A DNA stretch of 64,000 nucleotides from Microbacteriaceae bacterium VKM Ac-2855 (GCA_013204985.1 JABMLG010000001.1:62001-126000); one strand, 5' to 3'. Counted from the stretch's first letter, positions 27,114-35,403 are shown. A program made the numbers and translations. The notes: generated from the letters alone by a model not told the origin.

Positions 27114-27602
27114 GTGCGCATCCACATCGCTACCGACCACGCCGGTCTCGACTTCAGCCGGCACCTGATCGAGCACCTCGGTGCAGCCGGGCACGAGGTC
27201 ATCGACCACGGGCCGACGAGCTATGACCCGATCGACGACTACCCGTCCTTCTGCATCAATGCGGCCCACGCCGTGGTCGTCGACCACCAGGCGGGCGTGC
27301 AGGCGCTCGGGATCGTGTTCGGCGGTTCGGGCAACGGGGAGCAGATCGCCGCGAACAAGGTCACGGGCGTTCGTGCCGCTCTGGTCTGGAACCATTCCAC
27401 GGCCGTGCTCGCACGCCAGCACAACGATGCCAATGTGATCTCGATCGGCGCGCGTCAGCACACCGTCGACGAGGCCACAGCGTTCATCGACGCGTTCATC
27501 GCCGAACCGTTCAGTGAAGAGGAGCGCCACGTGCGGCGCATCGGCCAGCTGGCCGAGTACGAGGCCTCCGGTGCCATCGCGGGCAAGCAGGTGGACCACT
27601 AA
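27114..27602 (+). CDS. rpiB: Ribose-5-phosphate isomerase B
   Basis: A 162-residue RpiB/LacAB sugar isomerase of the pentose phosphate pathway, interconverting ribose-5- and ribulose-5-phosphate. ATDHAGLDF, VIDHGP, GIVFGGSGNGEQIAANK and HNDANVISIGAR are diagnostic. The usual catalytic Cys position reads Ser here (GGSGNGE), consistent with the actinobacterial type that uses a Glu base. GTG start; TAACCT (27101-27106) ends seven bases before it and no Shine-Dalgarno sequence is present. nei2 begins directly after the stop. Confidence 0.93.
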   Translation: MRIHIATDHAGLDFSRHLIEHLGAAGHEVIDHGPTSYDPIDDYPSFCINAAHAVVVDHQAGVQALGIVFGGSGNGEQIAANKVTGVRAALVWNHSTAVLARQHNDANVISIGARQHTVDEATAFIDAFIAEPFSEEERHVRRIGQLAEYEASGAIAGKQVDH

Positions 27603-28520
27603 GTGCCCGAGGGGCATTCCGTTCATCGGATCGCGCTGCAGTTCGAGCGTGACTTCGTGGGCTTCCCGGTCGCAGCATCCAGCCCCCAGGGGCGCTTCGC
27701 CGCGGGTGCGGCTCAGCTCGACGGGCGCACGATGCAGGAGTCGATCGCCGTGGGCAAGCAGATGTTCTTGCGCTTCGACGGAGAACGCTGGTTGCGCATC
27801 CACCTCGGGATCTACGGCGCCTGGGACTTCTTCGGCCGGATCTCACCGATCACCCCCGACAGCGACGTGCGCGGCAGTATGGGCGCCCCGCGTCTCCGGC
27901 GGGCGATCCGCCTCGCCGAGACCGAGCATGTGAAAGACATCGAACTCGACGAGTGGCCGCCGGTTCCCATCGGGGCGGTCCGGGTGCGACTCGCCACGGC
28001 GGAGAGCGTCGCCGACCTGCGCGGGCCGACCGCGTGCGAGGTGCTCGACCCGGAGCAGGTCCAGGTCGTGCTCGACCGTCTCGGACCGGACCCGGCGACG
28101 GATTCCGGTGACGACGCGCGCGACGTCTTCGTCGAGCGGCTTCGCAAATCGGGTAAGCCGGTGGGTCTGCAATTGATGGACCAGTCGATCGTGAGCGGTA
28201 TCGGCAACGTCTATCGTGCCGAGATGCTGTTCCGTGCGCGCCTGAATCCGCATCTTCCGGCGAAGCTGGTGTCCGTCGAGACCGCCCGCTCCCTGTGGGG
28301 CGACTGGTCCTACCTGCTGGAGATCGGTATCCGCACAGGCCTGATGCTGACCATGGAGACGACCGACCCGGAAGAGCGTGCGCGCGCCGTGTCGAGCCGC
28401 GACGACCGGCACTGGGTGTACAAGCGAGAGGGTCTGCCGTGCCGAGTGTGCGGAACGGCCATCCTGATCGAGATGATGGCGGGCCGGAAGCTCTACTGGT
28501 GCCCGTCCTGCCAAGCGTGA
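27603..28520 (+). CDS. DNA glycosylase, endonuclease VIII-like (Nei2)
   Basis: A 305-residue Fpg/Nei-family base-excision glycosylase/AP lyase. It begins PEGHSVHRIA, with the catalytic N-terminal Pro and Glu3 exposed after Met removal. SIVSGIGNVYRAEML is the helix-two-turn-helix, and the final 30 residues hold a four-Cys zinc finger (CRVC ... CPSC). The PEGHS start and the neighbours point to Nei2 rather than Fpg. Its GTG follows the rpiB stop with no gap, so the pair is coupled. Confidence 0.9.
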   Translation: MPEGHSVHRIALQFERDFVGFPVAASSPQGRFAAGAAQLDGRTMQESIAVGKQMFLRFDGERWLRIHLGIYGAWDFFGRISPITPDSDVRGSMGAPRLRRAIRLAETEHVKDIELDEWPPVPIGAVRVRLATAESVADLRGPTACEVLDPEQVQVVLDRLGPDPATDSGDDARDVFVERLRKSGKPVGLQLMDQSIVSGIGNVYRAEMLFRARLNPHLPAKLVSVETARSLWGDWSYLLEIGIRTGLMLTMETTDPEERARAVSSRDDRHWVYKREGLPCRVCGTAILIEMMAGRKLYWCPSCQA

Positions 28521-28534
28521 CCTGAGGAGATCCG

Positions 28535-29173
28535 ATGCGTCAGAATCCCAGCTTCCTGCTGTCGGATCCGAGCGAGATCAAGCGCCTGATCAGAGAGAAT
28601 CCGTGGGCGACCCTGATCAGTGTCACGGATGCGGGCGAAACGGTCGCGTCGCACTACCCGATCGTGCTCGATGAGTCGACGGAGGACATCGTGGTCTTCA
28701 GTCATGTCGGTCGCCCCGACGACCTGCTGCACGAGCTCGGGCGGCACGAGGTGCTGCTGATCGTGCAGGGCCCGCACGGCTACATCTCGCCGGGCTGGTA
28801 CGACGCGGATCCGGCCGTGCCGACCTGGAACTTCGTGACGGCGCATCTGTACGGCACGCCGGAGATCCTCTCGCCCGAGGACAACTACCGGAGCCTCGGA
28901 GCGCTCGTCGACCACTTCGAGGATGCCCTCCCCGAGCCGCGACGCATGGCCGGATCGCCCGACGACGAAGCTTTCGCACAACGCATCCTCAGCGGCACCG
29001 TCGGGTTCCGGCTGCGCGCCGACCGCGTCGTCGCGAAGCGGAAGATGAGCCAGAACAAGCCGGCGACGATCGTCGATCGGGTGCTCGCCGAGCTCGACGG
29101 CGACGGCCCGTACGCCTCGACCGGCCTCGCCCGCGAGATGCGGCTCGCGCGACGCTCGGAGCCGACGGCGTGA
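28535..29173 (+). CDS. FMN-binding PaiB-like protein
   Basis: A 212-residue split-barrel flavin-binding protein. It starts MRQNPSFLLSDPSEIKRLIR and carries ATLISV, SHYPIVLDE, FSHVGRPDDLL and YGTPEIL, matching the PaiB/FMN-binding negative regulator family, which has a regulatory label but is better seen as a flavoprotein. GAGGAGATCCG precedes the ATG. It lies 14 bases after nei2 and overlaps the next gene by GTGA, so rpiB-nei2-paiB-amidohydrolase look like one operon. Confidence 0.8.
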   Translation: MRQNPSFLLSDPSEIKRLIRENPWATLISVTDAGETVASHYPIVLDESTEDIVVFSHVGRPDDLLHELGRHEVLLIVQGPHGYISPGWYDADPAVPTWNFVTAHLYGTPEILSPEDNYRSLGALVDHFEDALPEPRRMAGSPDDEAFAQRILSGTVGFRLRADRVVAKRKMSQNKPATIVDRVLAELDGDGPYASTGLAREMRLARRSEPTA

Positions 29174-30624
29174 GCGATGTGCTGCTGCGGAACGCGCGCC
29201 TGCTCGGCCGGTCCGAGCCGGTCGATGTCCTCATCGATGACGGTGTCGTCGCGTCCGTCGGTACGATCGGCACGTCACCGGGCGCGGCGGTGTGCGATCT
29301 CGATGGTCGCTGGCTTCTTCCCGGATTGTGGGATGAGCACGTTCACTTCAGCCAATGGGCCATGACGGCGCGGCGCCTGGACGTGTCGGCAGCCGACTCG
29401 GCCGCCGCGGCGGCGGCGATGGTGGCGGAGCGCCTGGCCGCCGAACCGGGGGAGCGAGCCACCCTGATCGGCTACGGCTTCCGCGACGGCTTGTGGCCCG
29501 ATGCTCCGCTGACCGCCGGTCTTGACGCGGTGTCGCCTGTGCGTCCCGTTGTGCTGGTCAGCGGCGACCTGCACTGCGCCTGGACGAACGCGTCCGCGCA
29601 GCGACTGTACGACTGCACTCCGACGGCCGGGCTCGTTCTGGAGGACGAGTGCTTCCGTCTCGTCGGACGCCTCGGCGCCGTCGACGACTCCGTTCTGGAT
29701 GAGTGGGCGGACGATGCTGCGCGAGCCGCCGCGCGCCGCGGCGTAGTCGGTATCGTCGATCTCGAGATGCGCTGGAACGTCGACGACTGGGCTCGTCGGG
29801 TCTCGGCGGGAACCAACAGCCTCCGGGTCGACGTCGGCGTGTACCCGCAGGATCTGCAACGCGCCATCGAGGCGGGGCTGCGCAGCGGCGATGCGATCAA
29901 CGAATTCGTCCGGGTCGGGCCGCTCAAAGTGGTGATCGACGGGTCGCTGAACACCCGCACCGCGTTCTGCCACGAACCGTATGACGGTGTCGTCGGGTCG
30001 GCGTCCCACGGTCTTCTCACCGTCACCCTCGACGACCTCGACGCGCTGCTGGCCCGCGCGGTCGCAGCGGGCATCCGCCCGACGGTGCACGCCATCGGCG
30101 ACGAGGCGAACACTCTCGCGCTCGATGCGCTCGGTCGTATCGGCGGCGGACGCATCGAGCACGCCCAGCTCATCGCGGAGTCCGATCTCGCCCGGTTCGC
30201 CGGTCTCGGCGTCGTGGCCAGTGTGCAGCCGGAGCACGCCGTCGACGATCGGGATGTCGCTGAGCGGTACTGGCCGGGGCGAACCGGGCGCGCCTTCCCG
30301 CTTCGTTCCCTCCTCGATGCAGGCGCACAGCTCGTTCTGGGGTCGGACGCCCCTGTCTCGCCGCTGGATCCCTGGATCGCGATAGCCGCGGCCGTCGGTC
30401 GCACGCGAGGTGTCGATGAACCGTGGCACCCCGAACAGAGGATCACCGTCGCCGAGGCCATCGCCGCCAGCGTCCGACCGGGAACCGGGCCGTCCGCCGG
30501 CGCGATCGCCGACCTCGTCGTGGTCGACCGCGACCCGATGACGTCGGACCCGGAACACCTGCGCTCGATGCCCGTCTCCGCCACCCTCCTCGCCGGCCGT
30601 TTCACCCATGACGCCCTCGCATAG
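29170..30624 (+). CDS. Amidohydrolase-superfamily protein (YtcJ-like)
   Basis: A 484-residue TIM-barrel amidohydrolase. GLWDEHVHFSQWAM carries the first HxH metal motif, HAIGDEAN and RIEHAQLI the later His ligands, and LVLGSDAPVSPLDPW the catalytic Asp. It resembles the YtcJ/NfdA group, which acts on N-substituted amides; the substrate is unknown. GTG start overlaps the stop of the PaiB-like gene by 4 bases. Confidence 0.85.
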   Translation: MSDVLLRNARLLGRSEPVDVLIDDGVVASVGTIGTSPGAAVCDLDGRWLLPGLWDEHVHFSQWAMTARRLDVSAADSAAAAAAMVAERLAAEPGERATLIGYGFRDGLWPDAPLTAGLDAVSPVRPVVLVSGDLHCAWTNASAQRLYDCTPTAGLVLEDECFRLVGRLGAVDDSVLDEWADDAARAAARRGVVGIVDLEMRWNVDDWARRVSAGTNSLRVDVGVYPQDLQRAIEAGLRSGDAINEFVRVGPLKVVIDGSLNTRTAFCHEPYDGVVGSASHGLLTVTLDDLDALLARAVAAGIRPTVHAIGDEANTLALDALGRIGGGRIEHAQLIAESDLARFAGLGVVASVQPEHAVDDRDVAERYWPGRTGRAFPLRSLLDAGAQLVLGSDAPVSPLDPWIAIAAAVGRTRGVDEPWHPEQRITVAEAIAASVRPGTGPSAGAIADLVVVDRDPMTSDPEHLRSMPVSATLLAGRFTHDALA

Positions 30625-30678
30625 GAGAAGGGTCGGCACCCGTCGGAATCCGACGAAGTGACGACCCTTCTCCCGTAA
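30623..30678 (+). terminator. Intrinsic terminator after the amidohydrolase
   Basis: GGAGAAGGGTCG pairs with CGACCCTTCTCC around an internal GTCGGAATCCGAC hairpin. It ends the operon that begins near rpiB. Confidence 0.7.
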
Positions 30679-30689
30679 CGCCGAGGAGC

Positions 30690-30824
30690 TCAGGCGCCGA
30701 ACAATTCAGCGCCGAACAGATCAGCGCCGAACAGCTCAGCGCCGAACAGCTCAGCGCCGAACCGCTCAGCGCCGAACCGCTCAGCGCCGAACGTGTCAGC
30801 GCCGAACGTGTCAGCGCCGATCAT
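30690..30824 (-). other. Possible 44-residue pentapeptide-repeat mini-gene or +1 frameshift tail of Dps
   Basis: Read on the dps strand in the +1 frame, the tandem repeat encodes MIG then eight pentads of form A(D/E)(L/T/R)FG. This fits the pentapeptide-repeat consensus A(D/N)LxG, and eight pentads equal two coils of a quadrilateral beta-helix. An ATG at 30824 begins 2 bases after the dps TGA; no separate ribosome site exists, so re-initiation or +1 slippage at GCC-TGA would be needed. The added G in the last unit creates the stop at 30690. It may instead be a chance reading of a simple repeat. Confidence 0.35.
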
Positions 30825-30825
30825 T
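30690..30825. repeat. 15-bp tandem repeat directly after dps
   Basis: Eight in-phase 15-bp units of form TCAGCGCCGAACNNN (30706-30825), preceded by one 16-bp variant with an added G (30690-30705). Neighbouring units come as identical pairs (AGC twice, CGC twice, GTG twice), the mark of stepwise duplication. The dps stop codon TGA is itself the first TCA of the next unit, so the array abuts the gene. Confidence 0.95.
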
Positions 30826-31311
30826 TCAGGCGGATACGTGCGCGAAGAGGAACCATCGGTCCTTCTCGAGACCGCGACCGATCTCGATGGCGACGTCCTG
30901 GCTGCTCGCGTCGAGCTCGGCGAGCTCGGTGATCGCGGTGTTGACCGCGCTGAGGGCGATGTCGATCTGCGCGATGATCTCGGCGATGGAGTCCTCGGAG
31001 CGGCGGAAGCCGGGGGTGAGCGGCGCGCTGCCCGTCTGGGCGGCGACGGTCTGCACACGGGCGTCGACCGGGAGGCCGAGGGCGACGACGCGCTCTGCGG
31101 CGAGGTCGGCCCATTCGATGGCGTGGGCGACCACGTCGTCGAGCAGCTCGTGCACTCCGATGAAGTTGGCCCCACGAACGTGCCAGTGCGCCTGCTTGCC
31201 GTTGACGGCGAGGGCGGTCATCTCGACGACGACGGGGCTGAGGAACTGTGCGACTCCGGACGCGACGTCCGGGTTGGAGGAGGTCTGGGCGGTAGCGGAG
31301 GTGGTGGACAC
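30826..31311 (-). CDS. dps: DNA-binding ferritin-like protein Dps
   Basis: A 161-residue Dps. HWHVRG and FIGVHELLDD followed by ADLAAERV give the inter-subunit ferroxidase ligands His42, His54, Asp58/59, Asp69 and Glu73. It oxidises and stores iron and can protect DNA. The GTG start at 31311 is chosen because AAAGGA lies about six bases upstream; the longer frame begins in the promoter. The C-terminus ends FLFAHVSA with no basic tail, and the stop lies at the edge of a 15-bp tandem repeat. Confidence 0.93.
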   Translation of the reverse strand: MSTTSATAQTSSNPDVASGVAQFLSPVVVEMTALAVNGKQAHWHVRGANFIGVHELLDDVVAHAIEWADLAAERVVALGLPVDARVQTVAAQTGSAPLTPGFRRSEDSIAEIIAQIDIALSAVNTAITELAELDASSQDVAIEIGRGLEKDRWFLFAHVSA

Positions 31312-31345
31312 GATGATTCCTTTCACGGATCTGACGTTGACCCCA

Positions 31346-31373
31346 ACGGTACTCAGCGAGGGGTATTCCGCAA
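31346..31373 (-). promoter_or_regulatory. Candidate dps promoter
   Basis: On the minus strand TTGCGG and TACCGT are 16 bases apart and lie about 35 bases before the dps GTG. Sequence match only. Confidence 0.4.
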
Positions 31374-31564
31374 GCAAGCGCAGGCTCGGCTCAGTAAGCG
31401 CAGCCTGCGCTCAGTTCCGCGTCCTGATGCGGATCGGGGGGTTATCCCGACCGTGATGGTGGGGCTCGATGGCTACCCAGCGGGGCCGGTCGGCAGGATG
31501 CTGGATCCGAGCGCGTCTCCCGTGCCGGCGGTAGCGTGGAGGGCTCGGACGAGAGAAGGGTGTC

Positions 31565-32935
31565 ATGGCGACGGAAGCGAGGCGACCGCGCGGCGCATGG
31601 GACTACTACCTCGGGCTCTGGCGCACGGCTCCTCGCGAACTGCTGAGCCAGCTCGCACTACTCCCGCTGTCCGTCGGCGGTTTCCTCGTCACGCTCGTTG
31701 TCGTTCTCGCGGCAGTCGGCCTGATCAGTGTCCTCGTCGGAGTGCTCCTCATCCCGGTCGCGCTCCATCTTGCGCGGGCGCTCGGGGATCTGGAGCGCAA
31801 GCGTGTCGCGTTGAGCGGTCGGCCGCCCATCGCTGCGCCGAATCCGAGACGATCCGGGGCGACGCCGTCCGGAGGCGCCGTGCTCTACGCGCCCGTCCTC
31901 GACGGGCACTATTGGCTGGCACTGTTGCACGTGCTCGTCGTCGGACCGTTCGTCGGGGTCGGGGGCTTCGTGATCGTCGCCGTCTGGTTCTGGGCAGGTT
32001 TCGGCACACTGCTCGCCGGTCTGATCGACCTCGCGACCGGCGACGCCTCCACTCTCCGTGCGCCCGCCGAATGGTTCGTCGACGCCGTGTACGGCCTCGT
32101 CAGCGCGGGCGTCACCCCCGAGCCGCTCATCGTCGCAGCGTCGATCACCGCGACGGTGATGTTCATCGCGACCCTGCCCTTCGTCACCCGCGGCCTGGCG
32201 ATCGTCACGGCCCTCATCGATCGTGGGCTGCTGGGTCCGTGGCGATCGGAGCGGTTGCAGGTCGAGGTGGCCGATCTCAGCGCGTCCCGTGGCGCGGCCG
32301 TCGTGGCCGAGGACAGGGCACTGCGCCGGCTGGAACGCGATATCCACGACGGGCCTCAGCAGCGGCTGATCCGTGTGCAGATGGATCTTGCTGCCGCGGA
32401 GCGACGAGTCGACGCCGATCCGGACGCAGCGAAGCGGATGCTCGCGGAGGCTCGCGAACACGTGCGCGCCGCGCTCGACGAACTGCGGGCGCTGTCGCGC
32501 GGCGTGGCTCCGCCGATCCTGCAGGACCGAGGACTCGTCGCCGCGGTGCACTCGCTCGCAGCGGTCAGCCCGGTTCCGGTAGCTGTCGAGGCTGACTCCG
32601 ACGGCTGGCCGGCGCTGCCCTCCGAGGTGGAGCGCAGTGCCTATTTCATCGTCGCGGAGCTGCTGACGAACGTCGCCAAGCACGCCGGGGCCGGATCGGC
32701 GCGCATCCACCTCGGCATCCGACAACCGGAAGCCGATGGTTTCGCGTGGCTCGACGTCTGGGTGATCGATGACGGGCGAGGGGGCATCACCGCGGTTCCA
32801 GGCCATGGCATCGACGGCCTCGACGGCCGGGTGCGTGGCCTGCGGGGGCTTTTGGTCGTCGACAGCCCGCCCGGGGGGCCGTCGGTGGTGGGTGTGCACG
32901 TGCCGTTCGCCGTGACTGCGGCGGGCGCCCGATGA
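31565..32935 (+). CDS. NarL-type sensor histidine kinase
   Basis: A 456-residue membrane kinase. Two clusters of transmembrane helices (about residues 30-75 and 115-225, with a loop between) resemble the DUF1707/putative sensor domain of actinobacterial kinases. The HisKA_3 box LERDIHDGPQQRL has phosphoacceptor His261, and ELLTNVAKHAGA (N box) and DDGRGGI (G box) form the ATP-binding domain. GAGAAGGG precedes the ATG. It overlaps the response regulator gene by ATGA. The signal is unknown; no reliable extracellular sensory domain is visible. Confidence 0.9.
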   Translation: MATEARRPRGAWDYYLGLWRTAPRELLSQLALLPLSVGGFLVTLVVVLAAVGLISVLVGVLLIPVALHLARALGDLERKRVALSGRPPIAAPNPRRSGATPSGGAVLYAPVLDGHYWLALLHVLVVGPFVGVGGFVIVAVWFWAGFGTLLAGLIDLATGDASTLRAPAEWFVDAVYGLVSAGVTPEPLIVAASITATVMFIATLPFVTRGLAIVTALIDRGLLGPWRSERLQVEVADLSASRGAAVVAEDRALRRLERDIHDGPQQRLIRVQMDLAAAERRVDADPDAAKRMLAEAREHVRAALDELRALSRGVAPPILQDRGLVAAVHSLAAVSPVPVAVEADSDGWPALPSEVERSAYFIVAELLTNVAKHAGAGSARIHLGIRQPEADGFAWLDVWVIDDGRGGITAVPGHGIDGLDGRVRGLRGLLVVDSPPGGPSVVGVHVPFAVTAAGAR

Positions 32936-33636
32936 CTCCCGAACCTCGGGCCTATCCTGAGGCGATGGCCCCTGCATCCGCTGTGCGCGTCGCCGTCGCC
33001 GAGGACTCCGTACTCCTGCGCGAGGGTCTGGTCCGGCTGTTCGACGATGCCGGTTTCGAAACCGTCGGCTCATTCGGCGACGCGGTCGGACTGATCGCTG
33101 CGCTCGAAACGGATGGCTTCGACATCGATGTCGCGGTGCTCGATGTTCGAATGCCGCCCACGTTCCGGGATGAAGGAGTTCGAGCGGCGATCGAGATCCG
33201 CCGTCGGTTCCCCCGAGTGGCGGTGCTGCTTCTGAGCCAGTACGTCGAAGTGACCTACGCGCACGAACTCCTGAGCTCGGGCGACGGTGGGATGGGCTAC
33301 CTGCTGAAGGACCGCGTCGCTTCGATCGACGAACTCCGCGACGCGGTCGAGCGCGTCGCCGGTGGCGGAACCGTGCTCGACCCGCAGGTCGTGGCGTCGT
33401 TGTTGCAGCGCCGACGCGATCCGGTCGCGTCGCTCACGCCGCGCGAGCGCGAGGTGCTCGAGCTGATGGCGGAGGGGCGCACGAACGCCGGTATCGCCGG
33501 TGCCCTCTTCATCGGAGTCGGTGCCGTCGAGAAGAATGTGACGGCCATCTTCCAGAAGCTCGGGCTGGAAGACTCCGGCAGCGACCATCGTCGCGTTCTC
33601 GCCGTATTGACCTGGCTCCGCGCCGAGCGCGGATGA
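32932..33636 (+). CDS. LuxR/NarL-family response regulator
   Basis: A 234-residue two-domain regulator. The receiver domain has the acidic pair in VAEDSVLLREGL, phosphoacceptor Asp71 in VAVLDVRMPP and a conserved Lys in YLLKDRV. The C-terminal LuxR helix-turn-helix is SLTPREREVLELMAEGRTNAGIA. It is translationally coupled to the kinase at 31565, its likely partner. Start taken at the ATGA overlap; ATG at 32965 would give a receiver without the first 11 residues and is also possible. Confidence 0.9.
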   Translation: MTPEPRAYPEAMAPASAVRVAVAEDSVLLREGLVRLFDDAGFETVGSFGDAVGLIAALETDGFDIDVAVLDVRMPPTFRDEGVRAAIEIRRRFPRVAVLLLSQYVEVTYAHELLSSGDGGMGYLLKDRVASIDELRDAVERVAGGGTVLDPQVVASLLQRRRDPVASLTPREREVLELMAEGRTNAGIAGALFIGVGAVEKNVTAIFQKLGLEDSGSDHRRVLAVLTWLRAERG

Positions 33637-33650
33637 CGAGAGGAAGAACA

Positions 33651-34181
33651 GTGATCGCATCCGGTGCACGCATCATCGCCCTCGGCGAGGGCCGCAGGCC
33701 GATCGTCGACGACAGCGCCTGGGTCGCTCCCGGGGCGAGCATCATCGGTCGAGTGCGCCTCGCCGCCGCAGCCAGCGTCTGGTACGGAGCGGTCCTGCGC
33801 GCCGAGAGCGCCGACATCGTGCTCGGCGAGGGCAGCAACCTGCAAGACGGTGTCGTTGTGCACGTCGACGCCGGCTTCAGCACCGTGATCGGTGCCGGGG
33901 TCTCCGTCGGTCACAATGCTGTGCTGCACGGCTGCTCGATCGGTGACGACTCGCTCATCGGGATGAACGCGACCGTTCTCAACGGAGCCGTGATCGGTGT
34001 CGGCTCTCTGGTCGCGGCCGGGGCAGTCGTCCTGGAGGGCATGGAGGTGCCTCCCGGATCGCTCGTCGCCGGTGTTCCGGCGAAGGTACGTCGAGAATTG
34101 ACGGCTCAGGAGCGCTCCGGGCTCGAGCGCAACGCCCGGAGTTACCGCGAGTTGATGGAACTGCACCGCTCCGCGTCATAA
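33651..34181 (+). CDS. Gamma carbonic anhydrase-like left-handed beta-helix protein
   Basis: A 176-residue hexapeptide-repeat protein. Repeats such as PGASIIGRVRLAAAASVWYGAVLR and NLQDGVVVHVDAG, with His residues in VHVDA and VGHNAVLHG, supply the zinc ligands of gamma-class carbonic anhydrases (CamH/YrdA group). Whether it hydrates CO2 or acts as a thioester-associated protein is unknown. The GTG at 33651 follows GAGAGGAA and is preferred to the ATG at 33633 that overlaps the regulator stop. Confidence 0.85.
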   Translation: MIASGARIIALGEGRRPIVDDSAWVAPGASIIGRVRLAAAASVWYGAVLRAESADIVLGEGSNLQDGVVVHVDAGFSTVIGAGVSVGHNAVLHGCSIGDDSLIGMNATVLNGAVIGVGSLVAAGAVVLEGMEVPPGSLVAGVPAKVRRELTAQERSGLERNARSYRELMELHRSAS

Positions 34182-34238
34182 TCGCGACGTGTTCGCATCT
34201 CTCCCTTCGGGCGCATCGGGCGCCCGAGGAGAATCGAC

Positions 34239-34472
34239 ATGACCAGCATCACCTTGTTCCGCCCCGCGGAGCGCACGCGTGTGCGCTTGTCCGAAGCCGA
34301 GCGATTGCTCGCCGAGGCGGCGACGGACGGGCTTCCGCAGCTCGACAGGATCGCCCGCTCGGCCGGCTTCGCCGGCGCCGGCACGATGGATCGCGCCTTC
34401 CGTCGCTGGCACCGCACGACGAGCTACGAATACTGGCTCCGTCGGCGCGCGCAGTGCCCGGAGATCGCCTGA
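34239..34472 (+). CDS. Small AraC-like helix-turn-helix protein
   Basis: A 77-residue basic protein. RIARSAGFAGAGTMDRAFRRWHRTTSYEYWLRRR matches the second helix-turn-helix of AraC regulators, but there is no ligand domain and the first HTH is short. It could be a stand-alone DNA-binding protein or a remnant of a longer AraC gene. GAGGAGA precedes the ATG. A run of short near-repeats (CTGAGG-GGAGTCG type) lies between it and the convergent gene. Confidence 0.55.
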   Translation: MTSITLFRPAERTRVRLSEAERLLAEAATDGLPQLDRIARSAGFAGAGTMDRAFRRWHRTTSYEYWLRRRAQCPEIA

Positions 34473-34515
34473 GGGGAGTCGACCTGAGGAGAGTCGGCCT
34501 GAGGGGGGAGCCGGC

Positions 34516-34941
34516 CTATTCGAGGAGACGCGAGCGGTAGCCGCGACGGAGGGCGCGAGCGGCGAGATGCTGGCCGAAGCGCCACGACTTCTCGAGCTCT
34601 CGCGCTACCGCCTCCATCGCCTCGGGTGGAACACCGTGCTCCGCCAGCATCCGGCCGACGTCGAGTCCGTAGCGGATCCAGAAGGCGGCGGACGTCGAGG
34701 GTGAGAATGCCGGCTGCGCGCTCGGCCGTGATCCGGCGGTGGACGCTCGCGCGCACCGCGATCGTGAGTCGGGCATCGTCGCTCCGTCGGTCGACGCCGC
34801 GACAGCCGCTAGGTCGGATGCGGTCCAGATACCGCGAGTCGCTCGGGTAGGCGCCTTGCGGGGGAGCGTACTCGCCGCGAGGCGACTCGGGAAGTCCTCG
34901 ATGCGGGGCCGATCATCCGTGAGGAGCGGCCGCGTCCTCAT
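34516..34941 (-). CDS. Hypothetical protein with a probable out-of-frame middle
   Basis: The 141-residue frame stays open, but only its ends look like protein: residues 1-60 (IWTASDLAAVAASTDGATMPDS) and the last 55 (FWIRYGLDVGRMLAEHGVPPEAMEAVARE). Between about 34705 and 34760 this frame reads as Ser/Arg/Pro-rich junk, while the next frame reads DARLTIAVRASVHRRITAERAAGILTLDVR with better balanced composition. Two compensating one-base changes would explain it. The rejoined protein is not one I recognise. Start ATG 34941 (or GTG 34944); no clear ribosome site. Confidence 0.5.
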   Translation of the reverse strand: MRTRPLLTDDRPRIEDFPSRLAASTLPRKAPTRATRGIWTASDLAAVAASTDGATMPDSRSRCARASTAGSRPSAQPAFSPSTSAAFWIRYGLDVGRMLAEHGVPPEAMEAVARELEKSWRFGQHLAARALRRGYRSRLLE

Positions 34942-34961
34942 CACCGACTTCGTCGCGACTC

Positions 34962-34995
34962 ACGACGAAAGCCCCGCATGAACGGGGCTTTCGTG
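34962..34995 (-). terminator. Intrinsic terminator after tRNA-Gly
   Basis: CGAAAGCCCCG and its complement form a hairpin immediately 3' of tRNA-Gly on the minus strand. Confidence 0.7.
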
Positions 34996-34996
34996 G

Positions 34997-35070
34997 TGGA
35001 GGGGATGACGGGAATCGAACCCGCGTGATCAGTTTGGAAGACTGAGGCTCTACCATTGAGCTACATCCCC
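34997..35070 (-). tRNA. tRNA-Gly (TCC)
   Basis: The acceptor GGGGATG pairs with CATCCCC, discriminator T, encoded CCA (34997-34999). D arm AGCTCAATGGTAGAGC; anticodon loop CTTCCAA with anticodon TCC; T arm GCGGGTTCGATTCCCGT. Confidence 0.95.
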
Positions 35071-35278
35071 GACGCCCGATTCCGTCGGGCACCAGAACAT
35101 CGTAGTACAGCTTGACGGCCTCCATGCGCCACCGTCGGTCGCCGCGCGGTCCGCGATGGGATCGAGGCCGCATGCGGCCGGTGGAGTACACTTGCGAAGG
35201 CCATTTCGGCGTGTCTCGATCCTCGGGTGCACGCCCGCGGTCGAAGCCGGAAGGCGCACATCGACGGATTGCGTATTC

Positions 35279-35356
35279 CGGGGCGTAGCTCAGCTTGGCT
35301 AGAGCGCCCGCTTTGGGAGCGGGAGGTCGCAGGTTCGAATCCTGTCGCCCCGACCA
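35279..35356 (+). tRNA. tRNA-Pro (TGG)
   Basis: The acceptor CGGGGCG pairs with CGCCCCG, discriminator A at 35353 and encoded CCA to 35356. The anticodon stem CCCGC/GCGGG encloses TTTGGGA, anticodon TGG. It lies 47 bases before tig; no terminator is visible between them. Confidence 0.96.
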
Positions 35357-35403
35357 CGAGTGTTCATCGTGACGACAGAAACCAGCACAGGAGATTCCCT
35401 AAC

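Noticed and set aside
30690-30825. CRISPR-like array
   Set aside because: The units are directly adjacent 15-bp repeats with no spacers and no cas genes nearby, so it is a simple tandem repeat.
30793-32595. A 600-codon plus-strand frame running from the repeat through the kinase gene
   Set aside because: It overlaps dps antisense and reads the histidine kinase out of frame; composition is Arg-rich noise.
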